DNA of 64,000 bases, taken from positions 744,001-808,000 of the forward strand of contig JAULSN010000002.1 of the NCBI GenBank assembly GCA_033439765.1, in the 5' to 3' direction. This DNA is from Lasiosphaeria ovina. Lineage: Eukaryota; Ascomycota; Sordariomycetes; Sordariales; Lasiosphaeriaceae. The translations under genes and the position numbers were made by a program. This document shows, piece after piece, positions 1-11,172 of this stretch (position 1 is its first letter; each line of letters opens with the position of its first letter). The notes under the pieces are model-generated. The model did not search any database. It was not told the origin of the DNA and worked only from the letters and a program-made list of their open reading frames with translations.

Positions 1-1599
1 TGGCTCATGACGTCCTCGATGGACCGCGCGGCGCCGCTGCTGTCGGTGGCGCTGGCGCTGGCGGCCATGGACTCCTGCATCTCGGCGCGCGACACGAACA
101 GCTCGGGCAGCGGCACCGCCGTTGTCAGCACCAGCTTGGCGTGCGACTCGTACACGGCGTCGATGAAGGTGATGAAACGGCGCGCCAGGTCGCGCTGCCG
201 GTACGTCATGCCCGGCACCTCGCTCACGACGAAGGCGTCGTACGACCGCATCAGCTCCAGGTAGTCGGCGGCGCTGGTGGGGCGGCCGATGAGCTCGTCG
301 AAGGTGAACCAGGCGCAGCGGCCGCTGACGCGCGGCACGACGATGTCGCGGCCCCACACGCGCTGGACCTCGGGGTGCGGCTCGGGCTGGTCCGGGTCGC
401 CGAGGAAGCGGAACCACTTCTCGGCGTGCGAGGCGGCGTGGGCGTCGAGCGGGGCGTGGTAGACGCCCGACGGCGGGCGCGGGATCTTGCGGTAGTCGGT
501 GGTGGAGTCGAGGTTGATGACGTGCAGGCGCTGCTTGAGCAGGTGGATGGCGGGCACGAACGAGTCGCGCTGGATGCCGTTCTTGTACAGCTCGTCGGGG
601 TGGCGGTTGGACGTGGTGACGAGCACGACGCCGTGCGACATGAGGGCCTCGAGCAGGCGCCGCAGGATCATGGCGTCGGCCACGTCGGTGCACTGGAACT
701 CGTCAAAGCACAGCACGTTGCCCTGCTCGGCGATGTCGGCAGCAACAAAGGGCACGGCGTCGATGTCGCTGCCGTACTGCTGCTTCATGCGGTGCAGCCG
801 CCGGTGCACGTCCTGCATGAAGTTGTGGAAGTGGATGCGCGTCTTGGTCCGCACCGCCGCCGGCAGCGTGTCGTAGAAGAGGTCCATCAGCATCGTCTTG
901 CCGCTGCCCACGTCGCCGTACAGGTACAGCCCGCGCGGCAGCCCGCTGGGGATCTTGCCCAGCGGCGTCTTGGACCCCCCGCCGAACCCCCCGCCGAACC
1001 ACGAGAGCAGCGACTTGGTCGGCTTGAGCGACTCGAGCGTCGGGTGCACCACGGGGGGCGCGTGGTAGTGCCGCAGCTCCTCGTGCAGGTGCTGCAGGCT
1101 CTGGATGATGCCTAGGGACAGAACGCGGGCTGAGTTAGTCTCTGCGCCGGGGCGAAAGACCTCGTGGCCATGGCACGCGTGTTTCGGTTTTCCTCACCTC
1201 TCTGGTGCTCATCATTGCGCAAAAGTCCGCCCCCCACGCGCCGGTCGTAGGCTTGTATGGGCCCCAGCTCCTCGGTGTCTGCTGCGACTGGACGTCAGAT
1301 CAGATCAGAGAACCAAGATACAACGGGGTAGGGGTGGTTGCGGTAGCATACTGACCGTCTTCCACAGTCGCAGTAGCAACAGAGGCCCTTCTCCTAGTCT
1401 GGGCTACGCCAAGGACGTTTGGCGACACGCTTCGGGCAGCCGGTCGGCTCATGCGCCGGAGGCCTAGTGAGACTGTCCCACATCGTATTTGGCTCGGAGC
1501 GGCGAGTCCGCACGTGGTGCAGAGGGCGCGCCGGCGCGCATAGCCGGCCGCGGTCTGGGCAGCGCGCACAGCCCGGGCAATGGGCCGGGTGAGCCGCAT
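1..1599 (-). CDS. AFG1: AFG1/LACE1-like mitochondrial AAA-type ATPase, 3' end outside window
   Basis: Exons read on the minus strand: 1599-1356, 1287-1198 (or from 1278, an equally in-frame acceptor) and 1111-1. Both introns join in phase 1 and have CTGAC/CTAAC branch points. The first ~80 residues are rich in Arg, Ala and Ser with almost no acid, a mitochondrial presequence. The family signature NDEHQR sits at the exon 2/3 junction. Walker A GDVGSGKT is at about residues 177-184, Walker B VLCFDEFQ at about 244-251, followed by a TSNRHPDELY sensor segment. AFG1 proteins are inner-membrane ATPases that help clear misfolded or unassembled respiratory-chain subunits. The frame is still open at position 1, so about 480 residues are visible and a short C-terminus is missing. 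Identification is firm; the exact exon 2 start is not. Confidence 0.93.
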
Positions 1600-3730
1600 T
1601 CTCGGGTTTTGTGTCTTGAGGGTTTGAGGACGAGGGAGGAAACGGGCGAGGCAGGGTTGGTCGAGGTGGTGAGAGGGAGAAAGGATTGAATTGTGTCTCC
1701 TTCAGAGCGCCAGACACATGGTCAGGGGTGCCAAGAAGGCGGCGGCTGTGTCGCTGGGACGGCGAGGGATAGAATCCTGTCTCGTTCTCGGTCTCGGTCT
1801 CGAACTCGAAGTGTGCCGTAGATGTCGCCTGCATGAAGGTGCAAGAGGATAGTATAGTAGGAGTTTCCAGGTCAGGTTGGTTGCTCTGTTGAGAGAGGCG
1901 CGGTTCGAAACGCAACAGCGTGTCAAAGTTAGCGCGGTTTAGGTACGGTAGGTTGGTCCGGTAGGTTGGGCTGTGTTGTGGGCCGAATATAGGGTTGAGT
2001 TGCAGTTTGTTAGAAGACAGTGCCCTCTTGGCACGTTTGGTTGCTTTGGTCTGAAGACGTCAGTCAGGAGGACCCTTTGCGGATTGATTAGCGGCTTTTA
2101 TCGGATGTAGCTTGCCGTGGCACACAGCGCTGCAGCACGCAATTGGCATGCAGTGGCGGGTCCAAGCGATGCCGGGGGTGGGACGACTTTTCGTGCCAAT
2201 ATTCGTGCCAATGCTTGGCAGTTTAGACTCGACAAGTTCTAGACCTTACTTGATGCAGGTTAATTGCTATCTCTCAGAGTTGTTCAAACCAGAGTGAAGC
2301 ACACATTTATTCATGATTTTGGTTTCCAACCTGGAAATATTGTTTTCTGTTGGCCTGGTCTCTGGCCGCAAAACTCTGCAACAGCAACTGCGGCGCACGA
2401 CGTCAGACTGGGCACCTTGAGGATTGTGCGGCGGTCAGATCTAGTTGCCGAGGCCCAATACGGAGCAGACTAACCCCTGTGCCTGTGTGCGGCGCTGGAT
2501 GGAATTCCGAGAATCCGCCGATGCAGCCCGTCTGATGTTCGGATTTCAACCCCGGCCACTGCACTTGTTGGTGTCGGGAGTCTCCGAGATCCGGATAGGA
2601 TGGATGGATGGATATACACAGTGGTGTGTCCAACCCTGCCCTGTGCGGCCCGCCGTGCATGTTGCTATCCGCTCGACATAATTACACCACAACGCACTCA
2701 ATCACGGCCTCGGTATCCTGCAGAGCCGCTGCCAAACCCTCGGGCACGGGAACGCCTGTGTCTTGGTGTACGGCATCTGTCAATTTTGATTATCGATCGT
2801 TGAACAGGGCAATTTCTGTAGAGGCTCGATTCTGGGTGCATGTAGCCGAATTCAACTCAGCCCCTTGAATTTATTCTTCTCTCATTCACACTTAACAACT
2901 TCACACAACATAAAAGCATGACCCAATGTTCTAGAAACACATCGCGCTACAAGGCAGGAGAGCTCACCCACAATAAACAAATACGGATGCCGATATATGC
3001 TTTAGTCTGAAAATCAGCGGCAAACTCATAACACGGGATCGTTATCACGTCCGGATAATTGGCAAGAAAATAGAAAGGCATCATCGGTAATTTAGAGAAA
3101 AGTAATTAGGTGAGTGTATGTTACCCAGGTCAAACCAGTCCTTGACTTGAGCTATTAGACACAGCAATTGGTATAAGTATCCTCCGCATTAGAGTCAAAT
3201 ACTTTCGAATTGGGATGAAAGCCTCATCTATCCGCATAACAACTTCAATTAAACTGCGCCTTTACTGCGCTTATGCACCAAGGAAATCTAGCAGCGTTCA
3301 GACGCTGTCCGAGTCCGACATTATCAAAACACATTCACACCAAGATACTGTCTGGCAGGCAGTGAATGGACACAATCTATTGTCTATATGAATGACTCTG
3401 GCATGCAAGTAGCCAAGGGGATATCTTTGGATTATTATCATGGAATTTCAAACACCAAGTACATGGGTTCGGCTCAGCAACAAGCTGACCGCCCACATTC
3501 CCAAACAAACCCACTCCCAAATAAAGCCCGCCTAACTATGCAAAGACAGTCCCATCTGTACAGTACATTTTCCCTTCCTTTTCCAAAAACCTGCATCAAT
3601 CTTTCAAGTCCTGACTAGAAATAGTCGCCGAGACGGAGACTGGTCAAGCGCGTCAAAGGCAGCCTGAAGTATATATGAACAAAACTGGGCAGCAGCTCAA
3701 AGTGAGAGACGAGCCCGACAGCGACGGAAC
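1600..3730. other. intergenic region without a supported gene
   Basis: This holds the AFG1 promoter (right side of that gene) and the 3' flank of the cupredoxin gene. A 173-codon minus-strand frame at 1394-1915 is low-complexity and overlaps the AFG1 first exon in another frame. From about 2880 to 3600 the sequence becomes more AT-rich with no coding pattern. I see no RNA gene. Confidence 0.6.
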
Positions 3731-4415
3731 TTAGATGAGGAGGACCGCAAAGAAGCCGGCGGCGACGAGGCCAAAGAGGGGTGCACCCATGGAGACGGCG
3801 CCGTTGGGCTTGGTGCTGGTGGCGGCGGGAGGTGCCGTGTTGGTGGTGTTGCTGCCGCCAGTGGTACCCGTGCTGCCCGAGCCGCTCTGGGCGGCGATGA
3901 CGCCGCCGGCCACGCCGCCGGTGGGGGAGGTGGCGTTGCCGACGAGCGCCTTGGCCAGGGTCTGGTAGGCCGACAGAGACCGGAGGGTGGTGGGGTTGAT
4001 GACGCCGGCCATGCCGTTCTTGCAGTGCGAGCCCGTGTTCTGTGAGCAGTAGAAGACGATGGGGTCGGTCGAGTTGACGGTCAGGCGGAAGACTTGGCTC
4101 TGCGGGGCTGTGTTAGTCACGCGTCACAGGGTTTTGTTTCAGCGAGACAAGACGTACGTTGACGGCATTGGCCTCGGTGGGGAAGAAGCCCGAGAAGAAA
4201 GAGCCCTCGGCCGGCTTGCAGGGGTTGAGGAAGTCGCCGCCGACTACACTGTGGTTCTTGGCGTAGAAGTTGAACTCGACCACATCGCCGACCTTGGCGG
4301 TGATGCTGTTGGGGTCAAATGTGAGACCGCTCTTGCCCACGGCCACCTTGATGGTGTCGGCGCTAGCCTGCATGGCGAGGCCGGCGAGCAGGAGGAACTT
4401 TGTGATGGGAGACAT
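3731..4415 (-). CDS. GPI-anchored single-domain cupredoxin (extracellular serine-rich type)
   Basis: Exon 1 is 4415-4158 and exon 2 most likely 4099-3731. Donor gtacgt with acceptor cag at 4100 keeps the frame in phase 0; donor gtcttg at 4153 with acceptor 4108 is also in frame but gives a 46-nt intron. The product is about 209 residues. It starts with a signal peptide (first ~19 residues), then one plastocyanin-like domain with His in AKNHSV and the C-terminal Cys/His/Met copper-site cluster in FYCSQNTGSHCKNGM. A Gly/Ser/Thr-rich stalk and a hydrophobic tail (GLVAAGFFAVLLI) at the stop predict a GPI anchor. Fungal proteins of this build are cell-wall or secreted and of unclear physiology. 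It is a shorter relative of the double-cupredoxin protein at 59.3-61.3 kb. Confidence 0.88.
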
Positions 4416-7400
4416 GGCGGCAGCGGGGTGCTTGGCTTGTGAGTGTGAGAGTGAGGCTGAGTAGAGAGATGAAGATGACCAAGTTGGTATGTTTGCAAGA
4501 GTGATGAAAGTCTCTGAGCAAGTTTGAGCGAGTATTGTTTTGGGAGAGGAGTGGGTGGTGGTCGGGAAGCAGTATTATATCACATCGTCGGGTCTCTTTG
4601 TGCGGGCCTGCGGAGGGCGGACCACCAGTCGCGGGCCAAAGCAAGCTTAACTGTGACGGTCTGACCTGTAAGCTGAGCCGTGGCGCGCAGCCCAAGGCAA
4701 GGCTGCTAGAACCTATGAGTGCCACTGCCAGGTCAGACCCCAGGGACCCCCGGAGCGGCGGCCGCTCCTGGTCGTTTTTGTTGCGAGAGAGAGCTGCACT
4801 TGCACTCCTTCCACGGCAGAGGATGAGACGGAGGGGCTGGGGCTCGAACATCTTCACACACCCTCACACAGGAGGAGGAGGTGCCCAACTGCCCATGCCA
4901 TGCCACCCAGGCTGGTTCAGCATCCATGTCGGGACGGGGCGGGACAGGGGTCCCGGTTTGGGCAAGGCGCGAGCCCAGTCTCTCTTTGAGCTGGGACAAA
5001 AGAAGGACGGTGGTTGCAATCTCACGTCAGGGCGGGTGTGGCAGGTAAGCTCTGCCGACAAAAAGAAAACAGCGTCGAGCGGAGGCCAAGCCAATCCTGG
5101 CACTGGTTCGGCCCTCGCGTCTCTCATCATCTCTCCAGCACAAGTACAGTACAGTTCCTTCATTAGGGTGTGTGTTTGCGCATCAAATTTAGCGATAGCT
5201 GACCGAGCAGGCTGTCGAAGACAAGACTCGACTTCGAGAGATGGAAGGGTACCTGGCTGAGCTGTGTGAGCTTGTGCAACCTCAAAAAACGGGAGCAGTC
5301 AAATCCGAAACTGGAATGATTCGCCTTTCCCCAGAGCCTTGGCGAAAGCTTGACTGTGCTAATTGCGGCATGGGTGCAGCCTGCATTGCAGCCTGAGTTG
5401 GCGATTGAACGGAGGTGACGGGAACGAACCCGTTGGAGGCTTGGACCCAGGTGCCAACAGCCCGGGCAGCTCCCTCCAGGCGTTTCCCGCTACACCAAAA
5501 ACCCGCGGAAACAGAACCCGGCTCGTGCTGCACGTGCATGCAGCGGATTGAAACAAATCCGTGCCCTGTAAAACAAGGCGTCCATTGTTGGTCTGGGGCT
5601 CTGACGGGACTGCGAGTCTGAAGGAGTGCAGCGTGGCATTGCTGTGTTTCTCCTTCGCACACGGGCTGAGTCCCGTCGATGCCATTGGCCTGCGCCCCTT
5701 GTGATTTGTCCGAATGCAAGGTCCTGGAACACCAAATGAACAACACACCCCGGCTCAGGCTAAACTTGCTGACTTTCAGGTTTGGTCGCGGCACAATTGC
5801 TAATAAAAACTCGGTGGACTTGTAATCCGCTCCGGACGACTCCCTACAGACGGTACAGTGCAAGTCGGATTCCGCGTAAACTTTAGACCGCCAAGTCGCA
5901 CCAAACCAAACCTTTCAACCACCCCAAGGCATGGTTTGTGCGGGATTCGGACATTGTGCATATATACGTGTAAACAAACCTCTTGACACGCTGGCAACCC
6001 AGGCCAGCAAATGACCAAGCTAGGTAGGTGCGTACGGCCGTAGCTGACCAGCAAATCTGGCGGGCTAATAATTAATGCAGTCAGTAATCCATCCATCCGA
6101 CCTCTTTCGGAGTTAGATTTCGTCCGATCTCGCCCTTCCCGCGGAGTCGATTAGATTCCGTCCTCCGTACCCGGTCCCCAGGCCGCGGAGATTGAGGCTT
6201 TCCCTTTTCGCCATCCCGCGCCTCTGCCAAACACGCATCCGCGGTTGTAAGTAAGAGAGGCCGGCACGCCAAGGCCCGAACCTGGCCCGAACTTCTGGAA
6301 GGCGGTGAAACTATATCCAGTCCCCTATCGTCTCATCAGACACCATGTCTGGTTTCCCATCCGGGATTTCAAGGTATCTGCTGAGTACACCGTGCAAACC
6401 GACTAGGTACGTGTCCCGGGAGAAGCTAATTTCTTTAAATTACGCGTAGTTACTGTGCAGCCGCGGCGTGCGACCGTGATTTCTCATCACCCCGTGGCCG
6501 TAACAGTGCCGGTCGCCGAAGTCTCTTTGGCAGCCTAGGTACTCCGTATTGCTGACACTCAAAAGCTCCCGCGGTTAATTACCTCACCTACCTGGCAACA
6601 AAAGACAAGGGAAGTGAAAAATTTGGACGGATCAGATTTACAAACTTTATCCCTCCATCCCAGGACCCTGATTCATAGAAATCGCCTGTGCTATGCGAGG
6701 GTGGCTGTCCGGCCTGGGCTTTGTTGCTGATCGCCGCCGCGTCACCGTTGAAATCGAAATCTTCAGTCGAGACAGCGTTTGCCACTGAAAAAGATTGACG
6801 GGGACAAATATAGGTGGAAAACAGAGTCACGATGCGACGATTTCTTTGATCGCGCCAAGCGCCAACAAAGCGCTGGTTCAAGGTGCTTCAAGTCTTGTGC
6901 CGCTCGGGCAAGGAAGGTCCGATAATTGTTTGCCACACGACAACCATCAAGTCGGCACTCGAACGAGAAAGGCTGCTTTGTTGTCCAGGACCGCTAGGTC
7001 AGTTACGGTTATGAATAGATCAAAGCCTGGATTCTTGATATTGTATCATTGTGAGCGGGTTCTCCGTCAGGTGTGGCGCTCGCGATGAGGCTTCCATGGA
7101 ATACTTGATAACCTGTTGAGCCACACACTCGTGACGCGACAATGGAATGAAACGGCTATGGCTTAAGTCCAGTTCTCTAATAAGATAGCCAATGGTGAAA
7201 TCGTATTTCAAAGGGCATGGTCAAATGAAGCTCTCAGAGGGACAACTCACCTTCACTTATACACAAGCATAGGTACATGACTCATCATTAAACACATATC
7301 AACTACCAAAAATACCTTACCTTACCTATATATAAGTCACAATAGCTTCCGGTAGCTCCTTGGCGAGAGAAGCCTCCTTCTCTTGGCAGATGTAACGGGA

Positions 7401-8065
7401 AAGCTTGGTTCACTAGACCGGGAACCCGTTCTTGGCATTGCTCTCAAGATGCATCTCTATACTCGACTCTGTACATGTGCTCTGATTATTGTTACTCTTT
7501 AAAACGTATTTGCAGTGTGGATAGCAAGAGAGATATGTGAAAACTGAGAAGAGGTGGCCGTCGCGGCGGAAAGGAATATCATACCCAGTGGCGAGATGAT
7601 GACAGCCGCTGCAGCCACCGATCAAATAACTAAATCGAGATCACAAGACCCAGGCACCCGGCAAAAAAACATGGCCATGGGCTGGCCCGGCCGGCCGGGT
7701 CAGGTCCGAGTCGTGCGCCGCCGGCCCTCACAGCCTGGCGATCGGCCGTCTCAGCAGCCCAGAAAAGCAAGGTCGTGGACACACAAACTTGCAGATCTCC
7801 CTGGCCACGGCCTGTCACTGCCATGGAGATCGACCGAAAAGCCTCGACATGCACCATTTCCCCGCGCTGGGCGCAGGCACCATAGGTTCCCTGAATTCTC
7901 CCAGTGGCGGTCGATTGCGGGTATATAGAAGCCGGAGTCGAGAACCGACTTAGACCGAAGAGCACAATTCAAAGCAACAAACTCACTTCGTGCTTGACAC
8001 CCAGACCTTTAATTACCAACACACAGAACCCCTTTCTGTCAGCCCAACAAGCTCCCAGCCCAGTG
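4416..8065. other. long intergenic region between divergent genes
   Basis: About 3.6 kb separate the cupredoxin start (minus) from the next start (plus). Frames of 241 codons (4535-5260, plus) and 193 codons (5282-5863, minus) show no domain, biased composition or splice continuity, and I treat them as chance. TATATA at 7328-7334 and GTATATAG at 7919-7926 are possible core promoter elements; the second fits the gene starting at 8066. No RNA gene or repeat was recognised. Confidence 0.55.
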
Positions 8066-8965
8066 ATGTTCGCCACGACAACGCCAGCTCACCTCCGCGG
8101 CCTCGCGAACCGGTACAGAGGCGTGCCCCTCGCGGTCGGCAACGAGCCGAACACCACCACCACTGCCGCAGCGTCCTCAGACTCGGCTGCCGCCTCCGAG
8201 CTCTCGCCTTACTCGTCGACCCGGCCGTTCCCCTGGCAAAAGGCACCACCACCACAGCAACAAGCCGCTGAGAAAGAGACCCAAGACTCGCTTCTGCAAG
8301 ACGCAGCCAACAGCAACAACACGAGCCAACAAACCAGCAAGGAAGGAAACGGCTTCAGCCGCGCCGACATCTTCCCGCTGCAGCAGCCGCCAGCGACAGC
8401 AACAACAACGGCCCAGCTCACGTACAACACCTTCTCCTCCTCTGCAGAAAGCAAGAGCAAGAAACCGCGCTCTGGCAGCGCTGCAACTGGAAATGGAAAT
8501 GCAACCGCAGACGCCAAGCGCGCGCACATCGACGAGGTGGACATCGAAGACTATTACGGGCACACGTCGGACAAGCGGCGGCCGAGTCTGAGCCCACAGG
8601 GGCTAGCCGGCGCGGCGAGGTCAGTTCGCGCGCCGTGGAGCCTGGTTTGGCGGGCCGCGGCGGCTGTTCGCGAGAGCGAGGTAGCGGTGTCGCCGGCGGT
8701 GGCGCGGCGTCTTGGGCCAGAGGCTGTTTCCGTCGTTGAGAGCGGGTGGCGCGGCGTTCGGGGAGCAGTGAGCGTGCTGCTTCTTGTGTTCCTCGTGCTT
8801 CTCTTCTTTCTGGTGGCGGCGGGCACGGCTATGGTGTTGGGGCTTGCTGTGGAGGAGCTTGGGGGCCCTCGGCTTGGTTTCTGGGGCAGTGAAGCTGCAG
8901 ATACCGAGCCGTGTCGGTTTGCCGACCAGAGGTTCTGCCATATTGTTTTGGGGCTGGATAGATGA
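8066..8965 (+). CDS. uncharacterised low-complexity protein with one C-terminal membrane segment
   Basis: The intronless frame gives 299 residues from the ATG at 8066. An upstream in-frame ATG at 7904 would place the start before the likely TATA element, so I prefer 8066. The first ~180 residues are rich in Ser, Thr, Ala, Gln and Asn and look disordered. A short basic/acidic stretch (KRAHIDEVDIEDYYGHTSDK) lies at about 152-171. A strong hydrophobic segment spans about residues 233-262 (VLLLVFLVLLFFLVAAG core), followed by about 37 residues with two Cys. The build is of a tail-region single-pass membrane protein. I do not recognise the family. Its stop faces the ESF1 stop only 62 bp away, so the two genes are convergent. 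Confidence 0.72.
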   Translation: MFATTTPAHLRGLANRYRGVPLAVGNEPNTTTTAAASSDSAAASELSPYSSTRPFPWQKAPPPQQQAAEKETQDSLLQDAANSNNTSQQTSKEGNGFSRADIFPLQQPPATATTTAQLTYNTFSSSAESKSKKPRSGSAATGNGNATADAKRAHIDEVDIEDYYGHTSDKRRPSLSPQGLAGAARSVRAPWSLVWRAAAAVRESEVAVSPAVARRLGPEAVSVVESGWRGVRGAVSVLLLVFLVLLFFLVAAGTAMVLGLAVEELGGPRLGFWGSEAADTEPCRFADQRFCHIVLGLDR

Positions 8966-9027
8966 CGAGAAGGCATGAATGGTCAAAGTTGAGGGGTAAT
9001 ATGTCTTATTTGTTTGTTTGAATATCT

Positions 9028-11172
9028 CTATCTCCTGCTCGACTTCTTCTTGACAGCGTCAATCAGACTGTCAATCTCCAACGCCTCTCCCTTGGCCTTC
9101 TTGGGGGCTTTCTCGATTCTCTCGCTCGGCAATTCGTCGTGATCCGCCTTGCGCTTCTTCCGCCCCTCCTCCAACAGCTTCTTCATGCCGCTGGTGGCCT
9201 TGAATTTCGGATTGGAAGGATCAATGGCGAACTCGTGGCTTTCAAACACGGCCTTGAACCGAGTATCCTCGACATCCATGTCAAAGTTCTCCTGCAGACC
9301 GCCTTGGTCTTCGCGGGCTTTCTTTCCCTTCTTCTTCTTCTTCCCCTTTTGCTTCTCCAGGCGAGCAATCTCCTTCATGTCGAAATGATCGATATTAGCA
9401 CCGCCTTGAGTGTCGTCAGCCATGAGGAGCTCCAGCTGCGCCTTCTCGGCAGCCCTGGTAGCTTCTTCTGCCTCCTTAGCCGCGCGTTTCTTGAGCCGGT
9501 CCTCCTTCCGGACAGACGACTTGGAAGGCACCGGTTGCTCTGACGTGAAGAAGGGGTCATCGAAGCCAAGATCTCCGTCAGCTGTTGCCTCAGCCGCGCC
9601 ATCCTCAGCCGCGGCTTCAATGTTAGCGCCTTCCCGCTTGGCGATCATTGCTGCTCTTCGAGCCTCCTTCTTCTCGCGTTCCTTGCGCTTGTACTTCTCG
9701 ATTGTTGTCTCTCCGAGAGCAGGCCTCTTCGCCTCCTTTTCAGACAGCGCAGAAGTAAACGTGATCTGCATATCTCCAACAGGCGCACTGGACTTGGTGC
9801 TCTTTTGGGTAGGCTCGACTCCAAGACCCAGCGCCGCTCGCATCTTGCGTCTTGCGAGCTCCTTTTTGCTGAGTTTGGGCTCTTCAACTTCTTGGTCCTC
9901 TGCGGCCGACTCTGCCTCCGGTTCTGGCTCATCCTCCTCTTCCTCGGCATCTTCTTCCTCCTCGCCCTCGCTACCGCTGGCAAGATAGGCGCGGAGGTCG
10001 TTCTCTGCAATATCTGCGCGGCTACCCGTGAAGGCCTTCTTAATGGACTCCTTCCTTGACACTTCCTCGGGGTGCATGTCCCAGGTGAGCTTCACCTTGG
10101 AATGCTGCAGAGCATCCGTCACAAAGTCAACGGGCTTGTACCCCTTAGGAACGGCGTCGCACTCATCCCTTGGCTCGTCGTCGAAAGTGACATCGTCTGG
10201 GATGAACCGCAGGTCAAGAAAGTTTGAGGACGACAGATACTCGCTGCCATCTGTCGCTTCGTAGATCTTGTGCGCCGTATTCGGATCAGAGCAAACCATG
10301 ACTGCGTAGTAGTATCGTAACCGGTCGAGCTGGTACGTCCGGAGGGCGTCGCTGTCAAAGTCTTGGTCGGTGCCTTCTTGCAGGAGCTCCTTCTTGATCT
10401 CATCGTCCGAGTCCACGTCTTCTTCTTCATCCACATCCTCTTCGTCGTCGCTGTCTGACTCGGAGTCATCCTCATCCTCGGCCTCGGCCGACTTCTTGAA
10501 GATCTCCTTGGGGGGGCCCTCTAGCTCCTCGCGGTTCATGCGCTCTTTGCCGAACTCGCTGGGGTAGACGGAGATCTTCTCGATGCGCCCACCGACTGGC
10601 ACGAAGCTCGAGAAAAGAGCCATCAGATCCACCGACTTGATGTGGTCCCAGTCGATGTTGACAATTGCTATCCTGTTGGTGACTTCGCCCGTCTCAACGC
10701 TCTGCTCGTCTCTGTGCAGGCGGATGCCGGGCCGGGATTCCTCCTCGCCTTCGTCTGCAAGCTCTTCTTGTTCCGACTCGGAGTCTGAGTCGGATGAAGA
10801 GAAGCCTCCGCCACGGGCAGGGTCGTATTTGGCGTCGGCCTCCTCGAGCTCACGGCGCACGACGTCGTCGTCCTCGACCTCGATGGCCTTTTCATCGTCC
10901 TCATCCCCGTCGTCGTCCTCGTCTTCGTAAAGCTTTTGTAGAGCCTTCTTCTTGGTGTCCGTCTTCAGCCTCCGGCCGTAGCGATCCACCTTTGTAGTAG
11001 CAACAAACTCGTCATCCCTGAGGACGCGGGAGAAACGCTTGTCGATCTTCGTCTTCAGGTTTCTCTTGGACGGCAATTGGTACCGCGGATCGCTCTCAAA
11101 GTTTGCGAATCGCGGGTCGGTAATGTGTTGGGGCGCGGCGCCATCGCGCTTGGAGGATTTGCTCTTCGACAT
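9028..11172 (-). CDS. ESF1: pre-rRNA-processing protein ESF1
   Basis: A single uninterrupted exon encodes 714 residues. The N-terminus has the ESF1 opening, with DPRF and a KIDKRFSRVL-type segment near residue 45. Acidic Asp/Glu runs alternate with a conserved core (about 165-390) that begins TNRIAIVNIDWDHIKSVDL and shows a degenerate RNA-binding fold. Lys-rich coiled segments follow, and near residues 636-665 lies the NUC153 motif (DTRFKAVFES...DPSNPKFK). ESF1 is a nucleolar factor of the small-subunit processome needed for early cleavages of 35S pre-rRNA to 18S rRNA. Length matches the family. It is convergent with the gene at 8066-8965. Confidence 0.96.
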   Translation of the reverse strand: MSKSKSSKRDGAAPQHITDPRFANFESDPRYQLPSKRNLKTKIDKRFSRVLRDDEFVATTKVDRYGRRLKTDTKKKALQKLYEDEDDDGDEDDEKAIEVEDDDVVRRELEEADAKYDPARGGGFSSSDSDSESEQEELADEGEEESRPGIRLHRDEQSVETGEVTNRIAIVNIDWDHIKSVDLMALFSSFVPVGGRIEKISVYPSEFGKERMNREELEGPPKEIFKKSAEAEDEDDSESDSDDEEDVDEEEDVDSDDEIKKELLQEGTDQDFDSDALRTYQLDRLRYYYAVMVCSDPNTAHKIYEATDGSEYLSSSNFLDLRFIPDDVTFDDEPRDECDAVPKGYKPVDFVTDALQHSKVKLTWDMHPEEVSRKESIKKAFTGSRADIAENDLRAYLASGSEGEEEEDAEEEEDEPEPEAESAAEDQEVEEPKLSKKELARRKMRAALGLGVEPTQKSTKSSAPVGDMQITFTSALSEKEAKRPALGETTIEKYKRKEREKKEARRAAMIAKREGANIEAAAEDGAAEATADGDLGFDDPFFTSEQPVPSKSSVRKEDRLKKRAAKEAEEATRAAEKAQLELLMADDTQGGANIDHFDMKEIARLEKQKGKKKKKGKKAREDQGGLQENFDMDVEDTRFKAVFESHEFAIDPSNPKFKATSGMKKLLEEGRKKRKADHDELPSERIEKAPKKAKGEALEIDSLIDAVKKKSSRR

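Noticed and set aside
4535..5260. 241-codon plus-strand frame upstream of the cupredoxin gene
   Set aside because: Random-looking composition, no domain, overlaps the promoter and leader of the minus-strand gene; long frames are common in GC-rich sequence.
5419..5432. GGGAACGAACCC resembling a tRNA T-arm
   Set aside because: The reverse complement lacks the invariant A of box B and no box A or paired ends are present.
5282..5863. 193-codon minus-strand frame
   Set aside because: No domain, no start context, Cys/His/Ser scatter without pattern; competing frames of similar length overlap it.
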